Below, one piece after another: positions 1 to 9,021 of a DNA stretch of 18,645 nucleotides. Numbering within the stretch: position 1 is the first letter of the stretch; every line of letters begins with the position of its first letter. The notes under the pieces are model-generated. The model was given only the letters and a program-made list of their open reading frames with translations, ran no database searches and was not told the DNA's origin. The position numbers were made by a program, and so were the translations under genes. This DNA comes from Cytophagaceae bacterium UBA7467 (lineage in GTDB: Bacteria > Bacteroidota > Bacteroidia > Cytophagales > Spirosomataceae). Location of the stretch: the NCBI GenBank assembly GCA_002479785.1, contig DLPD01000026.1:12371-31015 (forward strand), read 5' to 3'.

Positions 1-1893
1 AACTACCGTCAAGGTAACGATATGGCGATGGCTAACTTCATTAAAGAAGCAAGCGCTGGTTCTATTGCAGCAGTTATCTTCTACAATGCAAATCCAGTGT
101 ACAACCACCCAATGGGTGCGGCTCTAGCAGCAGCTCTTCCGAAGGTAGGTCTAAGCTTAGCGACAAATGATCGCGCTGATGAGACTGCTTCCTTATGTCA
201 ATTCATCGCACCAGATTCTCACTTCTTAGAATCTTGGAATGATGCTGAGCCGAAAGCTGGTTTCTACTCATTAACACAACCTACAATCTCTACGATCTTC
301 AAAACACGTCAAGCGCAATCAAGTTTCTTAACTTGGGCAGGCTTACCGTCTGATTTTGCAGCTTACTTAGAGAGCAATTGGGAGAAAAACATCTTAAAAG
401 GTGGTAAAGTAGCGTGGAACAAAGCATTACACGATGGTGTATTTGAACCAACAACCGCTACTGTTTCTTCGGCTAGCCCATCTGTTGATGTGAATGCTGC
501 GGCTGCTGCGATTAGCAAAGCCTACTCTGCTTCTTCTACTGGTTTAGAGATCGCAGTGTACGAAAAAGTAGGTTTAGGTACAGGTTCTCAAGCAAACAAC
601 CCTTGGTTGCAAGAATTCCCTGAGCCAGTTTCTAAAGCATGTTGGGACAATTATGCAGCTATTTCGCAACCCACTGCTACTAAATTAAAATTAAAGCAAG
701 GTGATGTAGTAGAGGTAAGCGCGAAAGGATACAAAGTATCTCTTCCTGTTTTAGTTCAACCAGGCCAAGCTCAAGATACGATCGCTATTGCTATCGGTTA
801 CGGTCGCACAAAAGCAGGAAAGTCTGCAGATGGTGTGGGTGTAAACGCTTATCCATTTATTTCTGAAATCAATGGGGCATGTGTAGGAACATGTACACAA
901 GGTGTTTCTATTACCGCAACAGGCGAAACAAAAGAAATCGCTCAAACGCAAACGCACCAAACGGTGATGGCGCGTCAAGCAGTCGTTCAAGAAACGGTGT
1001 TAGCTGACTTTGCGAAAGATGCAAAAGCAGGAAGCTTCACTCCTCGCGTGAAAACATCTGAAGGAGAAAAAGAGGCGACTGATTTAACGCTTTGGAACGG
1101 TCACGAATACAATAACCACGCGTGGGGTATGGTGATCGACTTAAATACCTGTACAGGATGTTCTGCTTGCGTAGTTTCATGTAACGCAGAAAACAACGTT
1201 CCTGTTGTAGGTCGTCAAGAGGTGATTAACCGTCGTGAAATGCACTGGATGCGTATCGACCGTTACTACTCTTCTGATGCGGAAGTAGAAGATTTGAAAG
1301 GTTTAGAAATTGCGTCTGATAATCCAGAGGTAGTTTTCCAACCGATGTTATGCCAACACTGTAACAACGCTCCTTGCGAGACTGTTTGTCCAGTATTAGC
1401 AACGACTCACTCGACAGAGGGTCTAAACCAAATGACATATAACCGTTGTATTGGTACACGTTATTGCGCAAATAACTGTCCATACAAAGTGCGTCGTTTC
1501 AACTGGTTCCGTTATTTCCAAACAGATGACTTCGATTTCAACTTCAATAACGACTTAGGACGTATGGTGATTAACCCAGACGTAACGGTTCGTTCTCGTG
1601 GGGTAATGGAGAAATGCTCGATGTGCGTTCAACGTATTCAAGCAGGTAAGTTAGAAGCGAAGAAAGAAAAACGTCGTCCAGTGGATGGAGAGATTCAAGT
1701 AGCTTGTGCTCAATCTTGCCCTACAAACGCGATTACTTTTGGAGATATGAACGATCCAGCATCTGAAATCTCTAAATTGTTATTAGTAGAGAAAGAAGGA
1801 CGTGCTTACCACGTAATCGAAGAGATTAACGTGAAGCCTAATATCTCTTACTTGAAGAAAGTTCGTAACAAGGATGCTAAGAAAGAAGCATAA
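1..1893 (+). CDS. actB: ActB, iron-sulfur/molybdopterin-like subunit of alternative complex III (5' partial)
   Basis: The frame is open from base 1, so this is the C-terminal part of a larger protein; the ATG at 22 is internal. ActB is the large periplasmic electron-transfer subunit of alternative complex III, which oxidises menaquinol and feeds cytochrome c. The visible part begins in a molybdopterin-oxidoreductase-like domain without an evident cofactor site, including a dinucleotide-binding-type beta domain at about 680-870. A ferredoxin-like domain follows with four cysteine motifs: CTGCSAC (from 1150), CQHC plus C1375 and C1387 (from 1351), CIGTRYC (from 1447) and CSMC with C1705 and C1717 (from 1615). 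In the third motif Thr replaces the second Cys, which fits the single [3Fe-4S] cluster known beside three [4Fe-4S] clusters in ACIII. actC starts 30 bases downstream. The upstream gene, outside the window, is probably the multihaem actA. Confidence 0.93.
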   Translation, partial: NYRQGNDMAMANFIKEASAGSIAAVIFYNANPVYNHPMGAALAAALPKVGLSLATNDRADETASLCQFIAPDSHFLESWNDAEPKAGFYSLTQPTISTIFKTRQAQSSFLTWAGLPSDFAAYLESNWEKNILKGGKVAWNKALHDGVFEPTTATVSSASPSVDVNAAAAAISKAYSASSTGLEIAVYEKVGLGTGSQANNPWLQEFPEPVSKACWDNYAAISQPTATKLKLKQGDVVEVSAKGYKVSLPVLVQPGQAQDTIAIAIGYGRTKAGKSADGVGVNAYPFISEINGACVGTCTQGVSITATGETKEIAQTQTHQTVMARQAVVQETVLADFAKDAKAGSFTPRVKTSEGEKEATDLTLWNGHEYNNHAWGMVIDLNTCTGCSACVVSCNAENNVPVVGRQEVINRREMHWMRIDRYYSSDAEVEDLKGLEIASDNPEVVFQPMLCQHCNNAPCETVCPVLATTHSTEGLNQMTYNRCIGTRYCANNCPYKVRRFNWFRYFQTDDFDFNFNNDLGRMVINPDVTVRSRGVMEKCSMCVQRIQAGKLEAKKEKRRPVDGEIQVACAQSCPTNAITFGDMNDPASEISKLLLVEKEGRAYHVIEEINVKPNISYLKKVRNKDAKKEA

Positions 1894-1923
1894 TTTTTTA
1901 ATCGTAAAACAGTAAATAAAAAT

Positions 1924-3324
1924 ATGTCGCACGTTGTATCACCCATAAGAGAGAAACTAGTTACTGGTGGAAAATCTTATTCCGATGTTACCCACGATAT
2001 TTGCAAGCAAGTAGAGGGAGAACCTACGAAAGAATGGAAAATTGCATTCGGGATCTCTTGTCTTGTATTCATTTATGGTGCTTATTGCCTTTTCTACACT
2101 TGGTGGCAAGGTATTGGCGTTTGGGGATTAAATAAAACCGTAGGTTGGGCTTGGGATATCACTAACTTCGTTTGGTGGGTTGGTATCGGTCACGCGGGTA
2201 CGTTGATTTCTGCCGTATTATTATTGTTCCGTCAAAAATGGAGAACATCCATTAACCGCTCAGCAGAAGCGATGACGATTTTTGCCGTACTTTGTGCTGC
2301 ATCGTTCATCTTAGCCCACATGGGTCGTCCATGGTTAGCTCACTGGGCTTTACCACTTCCAAATGCTTTCGGTTCACTTTGGGTTAACTTTAACTCTCCG
2401 TTAGTATGGGACGTTTTTGCGATTTCTACGTATTTATCTGTTTCGCTATTGTTCTGGTATATGGGTCTTGTGCCGGATTTGGCAACGATTCGTGACCGTG
2501 CAACAACAGCTGGACGTAAGTTTTGGTATGGTTTCTTCAGCTTAGGCTGGACAGGTTCTTCTAAGACTTGGGCACGTTATGAATACATGTCTTTAATCTT
2601 AGCCGGTATCTCTACTCCGCTTGTACTTTCTGTACACACGATTGTATCGATGGACTTTGCAACGTCTGTTATCCCAGGATGGCACACGACAATCTTCCCT
2701 CCCTACTTCGTTGCGGGAGCGATTTTCTCAGGTTTCGCCATGGTGCAAACCTTATTGTTAATCACACGTGTGGTTTTCAAATTAGAAGATTACATCACAA
2801 TCGAGCATATCGAAATGATGAACATCGTTATCACGGTAACAGGTTCAGTAGTAGGTATCGCTTATTTAACTGAATTCTTCATCGCTTGGTACTCCGGTGT
2901 GGAATATGAAAGCTACGCATTCATCAACCGTGCAACGGGTCCATATTGGTGGGCTTATTGGATGATGATGACCTGTAACGTAATCTCTCCACAATTGTTC
3001 TGGTCAAAAGCGATCCGTACGAACTTGATGGTTTCGTTCTTCTTATCAATCGTAGTGAACGTAGGTATGTGGTTCGAGCGTTTCGTTATTATCGTGACAT
3101 CTTTACACCGTGATTACTTGCCATCATCTTGGGCGATGTTCTCTCCTACGATGTATGATATCGGTGATTACATCTTCTCATTCGGTTTATTCTTTACGTT
3201 ATTCTTCTTATTCGCTAAATTCTTACCAGTGGTAAATATGGCGGAAGTGAAATCCGTAATGAAAGGCGTTTCGTCTAACTTCCCTGCTAAGAAGGCAAAG
3301 GCTACAAAGAAAACAGAAGAATAA
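1924..3324 (+). CDS. actC: ActC, NrfD-like quinol-oxidising membrane subunit of alternative complex III
   Basis: This 466-residue polytopic membrane protein belongs to the NrfD/PsrC family and forms the quinol-binding membrane core of ACIII. It has a soluble N-terminal stretch of about 38 residues, then roughly ten hydrophobic helices, and a Lys-rich cytosolic tail. Family features include WDITNFVWWVGIGHAGT (residues 77-93), AHMGRP around His132 and VWDVF around Asp163. The last two are candidates for the conserved His/Asp pair at the quinol site of the Flavobacterium ACIII structure; that residue match is my inference. The gene sits between actB and actD in the standard ACIII order. The start is preceded by an A-rich leader with no Shine-Dalgarno sequence, as is usual in Bacteroidota. 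Confidence 0.94.
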   Translation: MSHVVSPIREKLVTGGKSYSDVTHDICKQVEGEPTKEWKIAFGISCLVFIYGAYCLFYTWWQGIGVWGLNKTVGWAWDITNFVWWVGIGHAGTLISAVLLLFRQKWRTSINRSAEAMTIFAVLCAASFILAHMGRPWLAHWALPLPNAFGSLWVNFNSPLVWDVFAISTYLSVSLLFWYMGLVPDLATIRDRATTAGRKFWYGFFSLGWTGSSKTWARYEYMSLILAGISTPLVLSVHTIVSMDFATSVIPGWHTTIFPPYFVAGAIFSGFAMVQTLLLITRVVFKLEDYITIEHIEMMNIVITVTGSVVGIAYLTEFFIAWYSGVEYESYAFINRATGPYWWAYWMMMTCNVISPQLFWSKAIRTNLMVSFFLSIVVNVGMWFERFVIIVTSLHRDYLPSSWAMFSPTMYDIGDYIFSFGLFFTLFFLFAKFLPVVNMAEVKSVMKGVSSNFPAKKAKATKKTEE

Positions 3325-3355
3325 TTTTTATTTACCCATTCGAAATTAAAACAAT

Positions 3356-3874
3356 ATGAGTTCGACAACTAACTACATTTTGGGAGTTTATGACGATGAG
3401 GACGAGGTTTTACACGCTGTAGGCGAAGTGAAAGCTAAAGGAATCAAAATCGAAGATGTATTCACGCCATTCCCTATTCACGGATTAGACGTAGCCGTAG
3501 GTCACGAGCGTACTCGTTTACCTATTGCAGCCTTTATGTTCGGTACTTTAGGTATGATCTGTGCTTTATCATTAATCAGTTATACGATGGTATTTGACTG
3601 GCCTATGATCATTGGTGGTAAAGACTTCTTTGCTCTTCCTAACTGGATTCCGGTAACATTTGAAGGAACGGTATTATTCACGGCTTTTGGCTTAGTGACT
3701 ACCTTCTGTATCTCAAATGATTTATGGCCAGGTAACAAAACACTTCCTTTAGATATCCGTACCACAGATGACAAATTTGTGATGGCTATCAACGTGGATA
3801 AAAACAAAGTAAGTGCCGCTGATATCAAGAAAGCCTTGAAAGAGTCTGGAGCGATCGAAGTAAATGTTAAATAA
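3356..3874 (+). CDS. actD: ActD, DUF3341 membrane subunit of alternative complex III
   Basis: This 172-residue protein matches the DUF3341 family, known as ActD. An N-terminal soluble alpha/beta region (residues 1-50, beginning YILGVYDDEDEVLHAV) is followed by two transmembrane helices at about 56-80 and 100-120, and a C-terminal soluble domain ending in a helix with many Lys residues. It has no cofactor-binding motif. In known ACIII structures ActD is a structural membrane subunit packed beside ActC and ActF. It lies 31 bases after actC and 25 bases before actE, consistent with one transcript. Identification rests on family sequence features and position. Confidence 0.9.
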   Translation: MSSTTNYILGVYDDEDEVLHAVGEVKAKGIKIEDVFTPFPIHGLDVAVGHERTRLPIAAFMFGTLGMICALSLISYTMVFDWPMIIGGKDFFALPNWIPVTFEGTVLFTAFGLVTTFCISNDLWPGNKTLPLDIRTTDDKFVMAINVDKNKVSAADIKKALKESGAIEVNVK

Positions 3875-3899
3875 ATAAACGAATAATTCTCAAGAAGAT

Positions 3900-4508
3900 A
3901 TGTTCAATTCAATTCATAAATTCACTTTATTAGTCGGCATTACAGCAGGACTTTTATCTTGTGGAGATGACCATAATGATACAGGTACAGAGTTTGCGCC
4001 TAATATGTACAATTCAGTAGGTTACGAACCAATGACTCAGCTGCAAGGTGATACGAATAAAATCAACCCTTACGGGATGAATATGCGTTTACCAGTAGCT
4101 GGTACGGTTTCTCGCAAAAAATATTCCGGTGCTGATAGCTTGAAAAAAGCGTTCTTAGCACAAGAATTATTAGCGAAAACTGTCCCTAATGATAGTTTAT
4201 CCTACTCAGCGGCTTTGTTAAAAAATCCGTTAGCTGCAACACCAGAAAATATTGAAGCAGGTAAACAACAATACGAACGATTCTGCCAACACTGCCATGG
4301 TGAAGGAGGAAAAGGAGATGGTTTAGTGGCGAAAGCGTACAAAGGAGTTCCTGTATATTCTAGCGATGCCTTGAAAGACGTAAACGATGGACACATCTAC
4401 CACGTAATTACCCATGGTAAAGGACGTATGTGGCCGCATGGCTCACAGATTTCCTCAGAGAATCGTTGGAAAATCGTACTTTATGTACATGAGTTACAAA
4501 AACAATAA
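3900..4508 (+). CDS. actE: ActE, monohaem cytochrome c lipoprotein of alternative complex III
   Basis: This 202-residue protein starts with a lipoprotein signal peptide (hydrophobic residues 8-19, lipobox LLSC with Cys21), so it should be anchored to the outer face of the inner membrane. One haem c motif, CQHCH, lies at residues 129-133, followed by a Gly/Lys-rich segment typical of class I cytochromes. Met177 in GRMWPHG is the likely sixth iron ligand. In ACIII this monohaem subunit receives electrons from the multihaem chain and can pass them to the CuA centre of a partner aa3 oxidase. CoxB, encoded just downstream, has no fused cytochrome domain, so ActE or a soluble cytochrome must do this. 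Residues 22-115 form a linker without a recognised domain. Confidence 0.93.
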   Translation: MFNSIHKFTLLVGITAGLLSCGDDHNDTGTEFAPNMYNSVGYEPMTQLQGDTNKINPYGMNMRLPVAGTVSRKKYSGADSLKKAFLAQELLAKTVPNDSLSYSAALLKNPLAATPENIEAGKQQYERFCQHCHGEGGKGDGLVAKAYKGVPVYSSDALKDVNDGHIYHVITHGKGRMWPHGSQISSENRWKIVLYVHELQKQ

Positions 4509-4542
4509 GATCAAATTCATTTAAATTAAAATAGAGAACAAG

Positions 4543-5904
4543 ATGGCGGGACATTCACATTTTTCCCCAGCAAACGTAGAAGAGCATTTTGACTTCACCT
4601 CAGAAGGTAAAAAGCGAATCATTTATGCTTTCATTGCAGGCGTTGTTGCTTTAGTTGTTGGAATTTACCTTTTATCTAAAGGCGAAGCAGGTGGTCACGA
4701 AGTAGCAGCAGCAGGACATGAGGCAGCAAAAGCGGGACACGAAGCAGCGGCTGAACACCTGTCCGGCGGTGCCGTTTCTCACCAAGCTGGTGCAGAAGAA
4801 CACTACGATTGGACGAATCGCATTTGGGCAAACGTGTGGTTGAATGCCGTATTCTTTACAGGTATCGCAGTAGTGGGTATGTTCTTCGTTTCTTTACAAT
4901 ACCTAACTAAATCAGGATGGTCAGCAGTAATGAAACGTGTTCCTGAGGCTTTCCCTAAGTTCTTATACATCTCTTTACCTATCTTGATTTTAACTTTCTT
5001 CTTTAAAGGAGATGTGATCTTCCACTGGATGCACCACGGTGTGACAGAAATAGGAAATGCTAATTATGACAAAATCATTGCTGGTAAGTCTGGTTACTTG
5101 AACAAAAACTTCTTCTTAATTCGCCTTGTAGGTTTTGGCGCATTGTGGATCCTTCTTTGGAACATGTTACGTAAGAAATCCCTAGAAGAGGATTTAAATG
5201 GTGGAACGGAATACTTCACCCAGTTAGTTAAAATCGGTACTGCATTCATTGTGATCTTTGGTGCATCTAGTTCCATCTTTGCATGGGACTGGGTGATGTC
5301 AATCGATACGCACTGGTTCTCTACGATGTTCGGATGGTATATGTTTGCTTCATGGCACGTAACTACCTATGCAGTAATCGTATTAGCTGTATTATATTTA
5401 AAAGATAAAGGTTTAATGGCTTACGTAAACGAAAACCACTTACACGATTTAGGTAAGTTTATGTTTGCGTTCTCTATCTTCTGGAGCTATGTTTGGTTCG
5501 AACAATTCCTATTGATTTACTATGCGAACTTACCAGAAGAAACCATTTATTTCATTGAGCGTTGGGAAGGTCATGATAAAATTTACAAAGCATCAGAAAT
5601 TTTAATGGTAATTCTAAACTTCTTGCTACCATTCTTAGTTCTTATGACACGTGATGCAAAGAGAACTCGTATCTTCTTGAAGATTGCTGCTTTCTTAATT
5701 ATTGCTGGTCACTATATTGACTTCTACCAAATGATTATGCCAGGTGTGGTAGGAAAACACGGTGGTTACGGTTTAGTTGAATTTGGAATGGTTACTGTTT
5801 TTGCTTCAGCATTTATCTATGTTATCTCTGGAGAGTTAACGAAAGCAAGTTTAGTGGCGAAAAACCACCCATTCTTGCCAGAAGCATTACACCACGATAT
5901 TTAA
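4543..5904 (+). CDS. actF: ActF, membrane subunit of alternative complex III
   Basis: This 453-residue polytopic protein resembles the ActF/NrfD-like second large membrane subunit of ACIII. A first helix lies at about 25-45. It is followed by a low-complexity loop with three consecutive GHE-starting heptads (GHEVAAA, GHEAAKA, GHEAAAE, residues 51-71), then about nine more hydrophobic helices. Segments such as SSIFAWDWVMSIDTHWFSTM and the FYQMIMPG stretch match the ActF family. ActF pairs with ActC and helps form a possible proton path. It ends 28 bases before coxB, which ties ACIII to the oxidase in one unit. The His/Ala repeat is variable-looking sequence and probably not catalytic. Confidence 0.92.
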   Translation: MAGHSHFSPANVEEHFDFTSEGKKRIIYAFIAGVVALVVGIYLLSKGEAGGHEVAAAGHEAAKAGHEAAAEHLSGGAVSHQAGAEEHYDWTNRIWANVWLNAVFFTGIAVVGMFFVSLQYLTKSGWSAVMKRVPEAFPKFLYISLPILILTFFFKGDVIFHWMHHGVTEIGNANYDKIIAGKSGYLNKNFFLIRLVGFGALWILLWNMLRKKSLEEDLNGGTEYFTQLVKIGTAFIVIFGASSSIFAWDWVMSIDTHWFSTMFGWYMFASWHVTTYAVIVLAVLYLKDKGLMAYVNENHLHDLGKFMFAFSIFWSYVWFEQFLLIYYANLPEETIYFIERWEGHDKIYKASEILMVILNFLLPFLVLMTRDAKRTRIFLKIAAFLIIAGHYIDFYQMIMPGVVGKHGGYGLVEFGMVTVFASAFIYVISGELTKASLVAKNHPFLPEALHHDI

Positions 5905-5932
5905 TTTTTGAACTTGTCTTAAAATAAAGTAT

Positions 5933-7027
5933 ATGTTTTACCTAATAGGTCTTTTATCAGTTATCTTCTTTGCTTTAGCTATCACCGTGATTAGCAAAAG
6001 TATTAAGTTGAATAAATCACTCGTAGCAGATGAAAATACAGATTCTGCACTAGATGCTAATAACAATGCCAATGCGTACGGGATGATCATTTTCTGGGCA
6101 TTAGGTACTATTGCAGGGGTTTGGTCCTTCCTAGTGGCTAAACCAGATTTCTTGCCAGTAGCCGCTTCAGAACATGGATTAAGAACAGATACCATGTTCT
6201 GGGTATCCATGTCTATTGTGACCTTAGCATTCTTTTTAACAAACACCTTGTTGTTATTCTTTGCGTTCAAATACCGCTATAACAAAGACAGAAAAGCTAC
6301 ATTCTATCCGGTCAACCACAAATTAGAATTAATTTGGACAGTAATACCGGCAATTGTAATGGCCATCTTGGTATTTACAGGTTGGAGAACTTGGAGAGAT
6401 ATTACTTCACAAGCTCCAAGTGATGCTGTTGTCATCGAAATCACTGGTCATCAGTTTGGATGGTATGTGCGTTATGGTGGGAATGATGATAACCAACTAG
6501 GTAATTACAATTATAAGTTGATCGATGAGACGAACAATATTGGTATCGATTTTACAGATAAACACTCATTTGATGACTTTACTGCGACTGAGCTTCACCT
6601 TCCTAAAGGGAAACCGGTGCTTTTAAAGATTCACGCTCAAGACGTTTTACACTCGGTTTACTTGCCTTTCCACCGTGTTAAAATGGATGCGGTTCCAGGT
6701 ATGCCTACTAAGTTTTGGTTCACACCTAACATTTCAACTGATGAAATGCGTGCGAAACTTGGTAAGAAAGATTTCAACTTTAAACTAAACTGTACAGAGA
6801 TTTGTGGCCGTGGTCACTTCGGTATGGCTATCACAGTTTTTGTAGACGAACCAGAGGATTACAAAAAATGGTGTGCGGAGCAAAAGCCATTCTTAGCAAC
6901 AAATCCTACGTATTTAGCTAAAGTTCCTGAGAATTTAAAAGCAAAAGCTAGCAAATATATTCCTGCTGAACCAGTTGCTGTAGACAGCTCTGCTGCTCCA
7001 GCAGAAGAAGCTGTAAGTGTAAACTAA
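5933..7027 (+). CDS. coxB: Cytochrome c oxidase subunit II (CuA subunit)
   Basis: CoxB takes electrons from cytochrome c at a binuclear copper site and hands them to subunit I. The cupredoxin domain carries the complete CuA ligand set: His240, then the motif CTEICGRGHFGM giving Cys287, Glu289 (backbone), Cys291, His295 and Met298. Four hydrophobic segments are visible at about 1-22, 48-69, 87-114 and 132-153. Two is the classical number, so there is an N-terminal extension with two extra helices. No CxxCH haem motif is fused to the C-terminus, so this is not a caa3-type subunit. The tail is Ala/Glu-rich. coxA follows after 31 bases. Confidence 0.95.
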   Translation: MFYLIGLLSVIFFALAITVISKSIKLNKSLVADENTDSALDANNNANAYGMIIFWALGTIAGVWSFLVAKPDFLPVAASEHGLRTDTMFWVSMSIVTLAFFLTNTLLLFFAFKYRYNKDRKATFYPVNHKLELIWTVIPAIVMAILVFTGWRTWRDITSQAPSDAVVIEITGHQFGWYVRYGGNDDNQLGNYNYKLIDETNNIGIDFTDKHSFDDFTATELHLPKGKPVLLKIHAQDVLHSVYLPFHRVKMDAVPGMPTKFWFTPNISTDEMRAKLGKKDFNFKLNCTEICGRGHFGMAITVFVDEPEDYKKWCAEQKPFLATNPTYLAKVPENLKAKASKYIPAEPVAVDSSAAPAEEAVSVN

Positions 7028-7058
7028 TTTAACAAAGAACAGAAGAAAATAAATTCAT

Positions 7059-8951
7059 ATGTCAACTGCAACATCACACGCTGAAGAAGTTCACACACAT
7101 GCACACGATCACGAGCATGAGCACCACGAACTAAATTTTTGGACAAAGTATATCTTCTCTACAGATCACAAAACGATCGCTAAGCAATACTTGATCTCAG
7201 GTATTATTTGGGCATTCATTGGTGGATCCTTATCGATCATTTTCCGTTTGCAATTAGGTTTCCCTGAAATGCAATTGGATTGGTTACGTCCTATCTTAGG
7301 CGAATGGATCGATGAAGGGGGTAAACTAGATAAAGAATTTTATTTAGCCCTTGTTACGATGCACGGAACCATCATGGTATTCTTTGTATTGACAGCCGGT
7401 CTATCTGGAACGTTTTCTAACTTCTTAATTCCATTACAAATTGGAGCGAGAGATATGGCCTCAGGATTCATTAATATGTTATCCTATTGGTTCTTCTTCT
7501 TATCATCGATGATCATGTTCGCCTCTCTATTTTTAGAGACAGGGCCAGCATCAGGTGGTTGGGTAATTTACCCTCCGTTATCTGCCTTACCACAAGCCAT
7601 GCCGGGTTCTGGTTTGGGTATGACCATGTGGTTAACAGCGATGACCTTCTTTATTATTTCATCTTTGATGGGTGGTATTAACTACATCTGTACTGTAATT
7701 AACTTGCGTACACGTGGTATGACGTTCACGAAGATGCCATTGACTATCTGGTCATTCTTCTTCACTGCTATTTTAGGTTTATTATCATTCCCGGTATTAT
7801 TATCAGCGGCTTTATTATTAATCTTTGACCGTTCATTCGGAACATCATTCTACTTATCAGAGATTTATATCCAAGGCCAAGCATTACCAAACATGGGTGG
7901 TTCACCGATCTTGTATCAACACTTATTCTGGTTCCTAGGTCACCCAGAGGTATACATCGTATTGTTACCAGCTTTAGGTATGACTTCTGAGATCATTGCC
8001 ACTAACTCACGCAAGCCTATCTTCGGATACCGCGCGATGATTGGATCTATGATGGGAATTACGGTATTAGCGTTCATTGTATGGGCACACCACATGTTCG
8101 TAACAGGTATGAATCCATTCTTAGGTTCGGTATTTATGTTCTTAACCTTGATCATTGCGGTGCCATCTGCGGTGAAAGCGTTTAACTACATTACAACTCT
8201 TTGGAAAGGTAACTTGATCTTCACTCCAGCGATGTTATTCTCTATCGGTCTTGTTTCGTTGTTTATTTCAGGTGGGGTAACGGGTATTATCTTAGGTAAC
8301 TCTGCCTTAGATATCAACTTACACGACACCTATTTCGTAGTAGCTCACTTCCACTTAGTAATGGGTGCTGCTTCGTTCTTTGGATTAATGGCTGGTGTTT
8401 ACCACTGGTTCCCTAAGATGTTCGGTCGCATGATGAACAAAACGTTAGGGTATATCCACTTCTGGTTCACTTTTGTGGGTGTGTACATGGTATTCTTCCC
8501 AATGCACTACATCGGTATCGCTGGATTCCCACGTCGTTACTACTCATTTACAGCAGTAGGAAATGATGGTGCAGCTGCCTTCACAGATATGAACTCATTC
8601 ATCTCGATTGCAGCAATTATCACCTTCTCTGCTCAAGCCATCTTTGCTTGGAATTTCTTCTACTCTATCTTTAAAGGAAAGAGAGCTCCACAAAATCCTT
8701 GGAACTCCACTACATTAGAGTGGACTACTCCTATCGAGCCAGGACACGGAAACTGGGAGGGAGAAATTCCAGCTGTTTACCGTTGGCCATATGATTATTC
8801 TAAGCCAGGTTCTGACGTAGATTTCATTCCACAAAACGTACCATTCTCTGCTACAAAGAGCTCTAACCTTCCTGAGGAAGAAGCTGAAATTGCAAGAGAA
8901 AAAGATATCGAAGGTTTATTAGGCGCGCAAAACGAAAGTTATAACCGTTAA
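7059..8951 (+). CDS. coxA: Cytochrome c oxidase subunit I (A1-type haem-copper oxidase)
   Basis: This is the 630-residue catalytic subunit, which reduces oxygen to water and pumps protons. All metal ligands are present: His102 and His432 for low-spin haem a, His430 for haem a3, and His295, His344 and His345 for CuB, with Tyr299 in HPEVY as the His-crosslinked tyrosine. Glu297 marks an A1-type D-channel, supported by Asp132 and Asn139. Lys373 marks the K-channel, with Ser370 where many homologues have Thr. About twelve helices are visible. The N-terminus is His-rich (eight His within residues 7-23), and a hydrophilic tail of about 80 residues follows the last helix; both make it longer than the usual 530-560 residues. 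A terminator-like hairpin follows 15 bases after the stop codon. Confidence 0.96.
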   Translation: MSTATSHAEEVHTHAHDHEHEHHELNFWTKYIFSTDHKTIAKQYLISGIIWAFIGGSLSIIFRLQLGFPEMQLDWLRPILGEWIDEGGKLDKEFYLALVTMHGTIMVFFVLTAGLSGTFSNFLIPLQIGARDMASGFINMLSYWFFFLSSMIMFASLFLETGPASGGWVIYPPLSALPQAMPGSGLGMTMWLTAMTFFIISSLMGGINYICTVINLRTRGMTFTKMPLTIWSFFFTAILGLLSFPVLLSAALLLIFDRSFGTSFYLSEIYIQGQALPNMGGSPILYQHLFWFLGHPEVYIVLLPALGMTSEIIATNSRKPIFGYRAMIGSMMGITVLAFIVWAHHMFVTGMNPFLGSVFMFLTLIIAVPSAVKAFNYITTLWKGNLIFTPAMLFSIGLVSLFISGGVTGIILGNSALDINLHDTYFVVAHFHLVMGAASFFGLMAGVYHWFPKMFGRMMNKTLGYIHFWFTFVGVYMVFFPMHYIGIAGFPRRYYSFTAVGNDGAAAFTDMNSFISIAAIITFSAQAIFAWNFFYSIFKGKRAPQNPWNSTTLEWTTPIEPGHGNWEGEIPAVYRWPYDYSKPGSDVDFIPQNVPFSATKSSNLPEEEAEIAREKDIEGLLGAQNESYNR

Positions 8952-8954
8952 TTA

Positions 8955-9021
8955 ACCCTAAAAATCAAAGATGCATCCGAATGAATCTCATTTAGATGCA
9001 TCTTTTTTTTACCCTAAAAAT
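8955..9021 (+). repeat. 11-bp direct repeats bracketing the coxA terminator
   Basis: The sequence ACCCTAAAAAT occurs at 8955-8965 and again at 9011-9021, exactly flanking the hairpin between coxA and ctaA. The second copy runs into the ATG of ctaA at 9020. The exact match is seen directly; its origin (chance, duplication, or insertion of the hairpin) is unknown. Confidence 0.7.
8967..9010 (+). terminator. Rho-independent terminator after coxA
   Basis: A perfect 11-bp stem, AAAGATGCATC (8967-8977) with GATGCATCTTT (8995-9005), encloses a 17-base loop. The loop can itself form a 5-bp inner stem (8980-8984 with 8988-8992). The right arm runs into eight T residues at 9003-9010. No promoter matching TAnnTTTG is visible between it and ctaA, so it may be leaky and reduce rather than block transcription of the downstream assembly genes. 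That role is inference. Confidence 0.85.

Noticed and set aside
8996..9019. Upstream ATG giving a longer CtaA beginning MHLFFTLK
   Set aside because: The ATG lies within the coxA terminator stem and the added residues are encoded by its T tract; family homology starts after ATG 9020.
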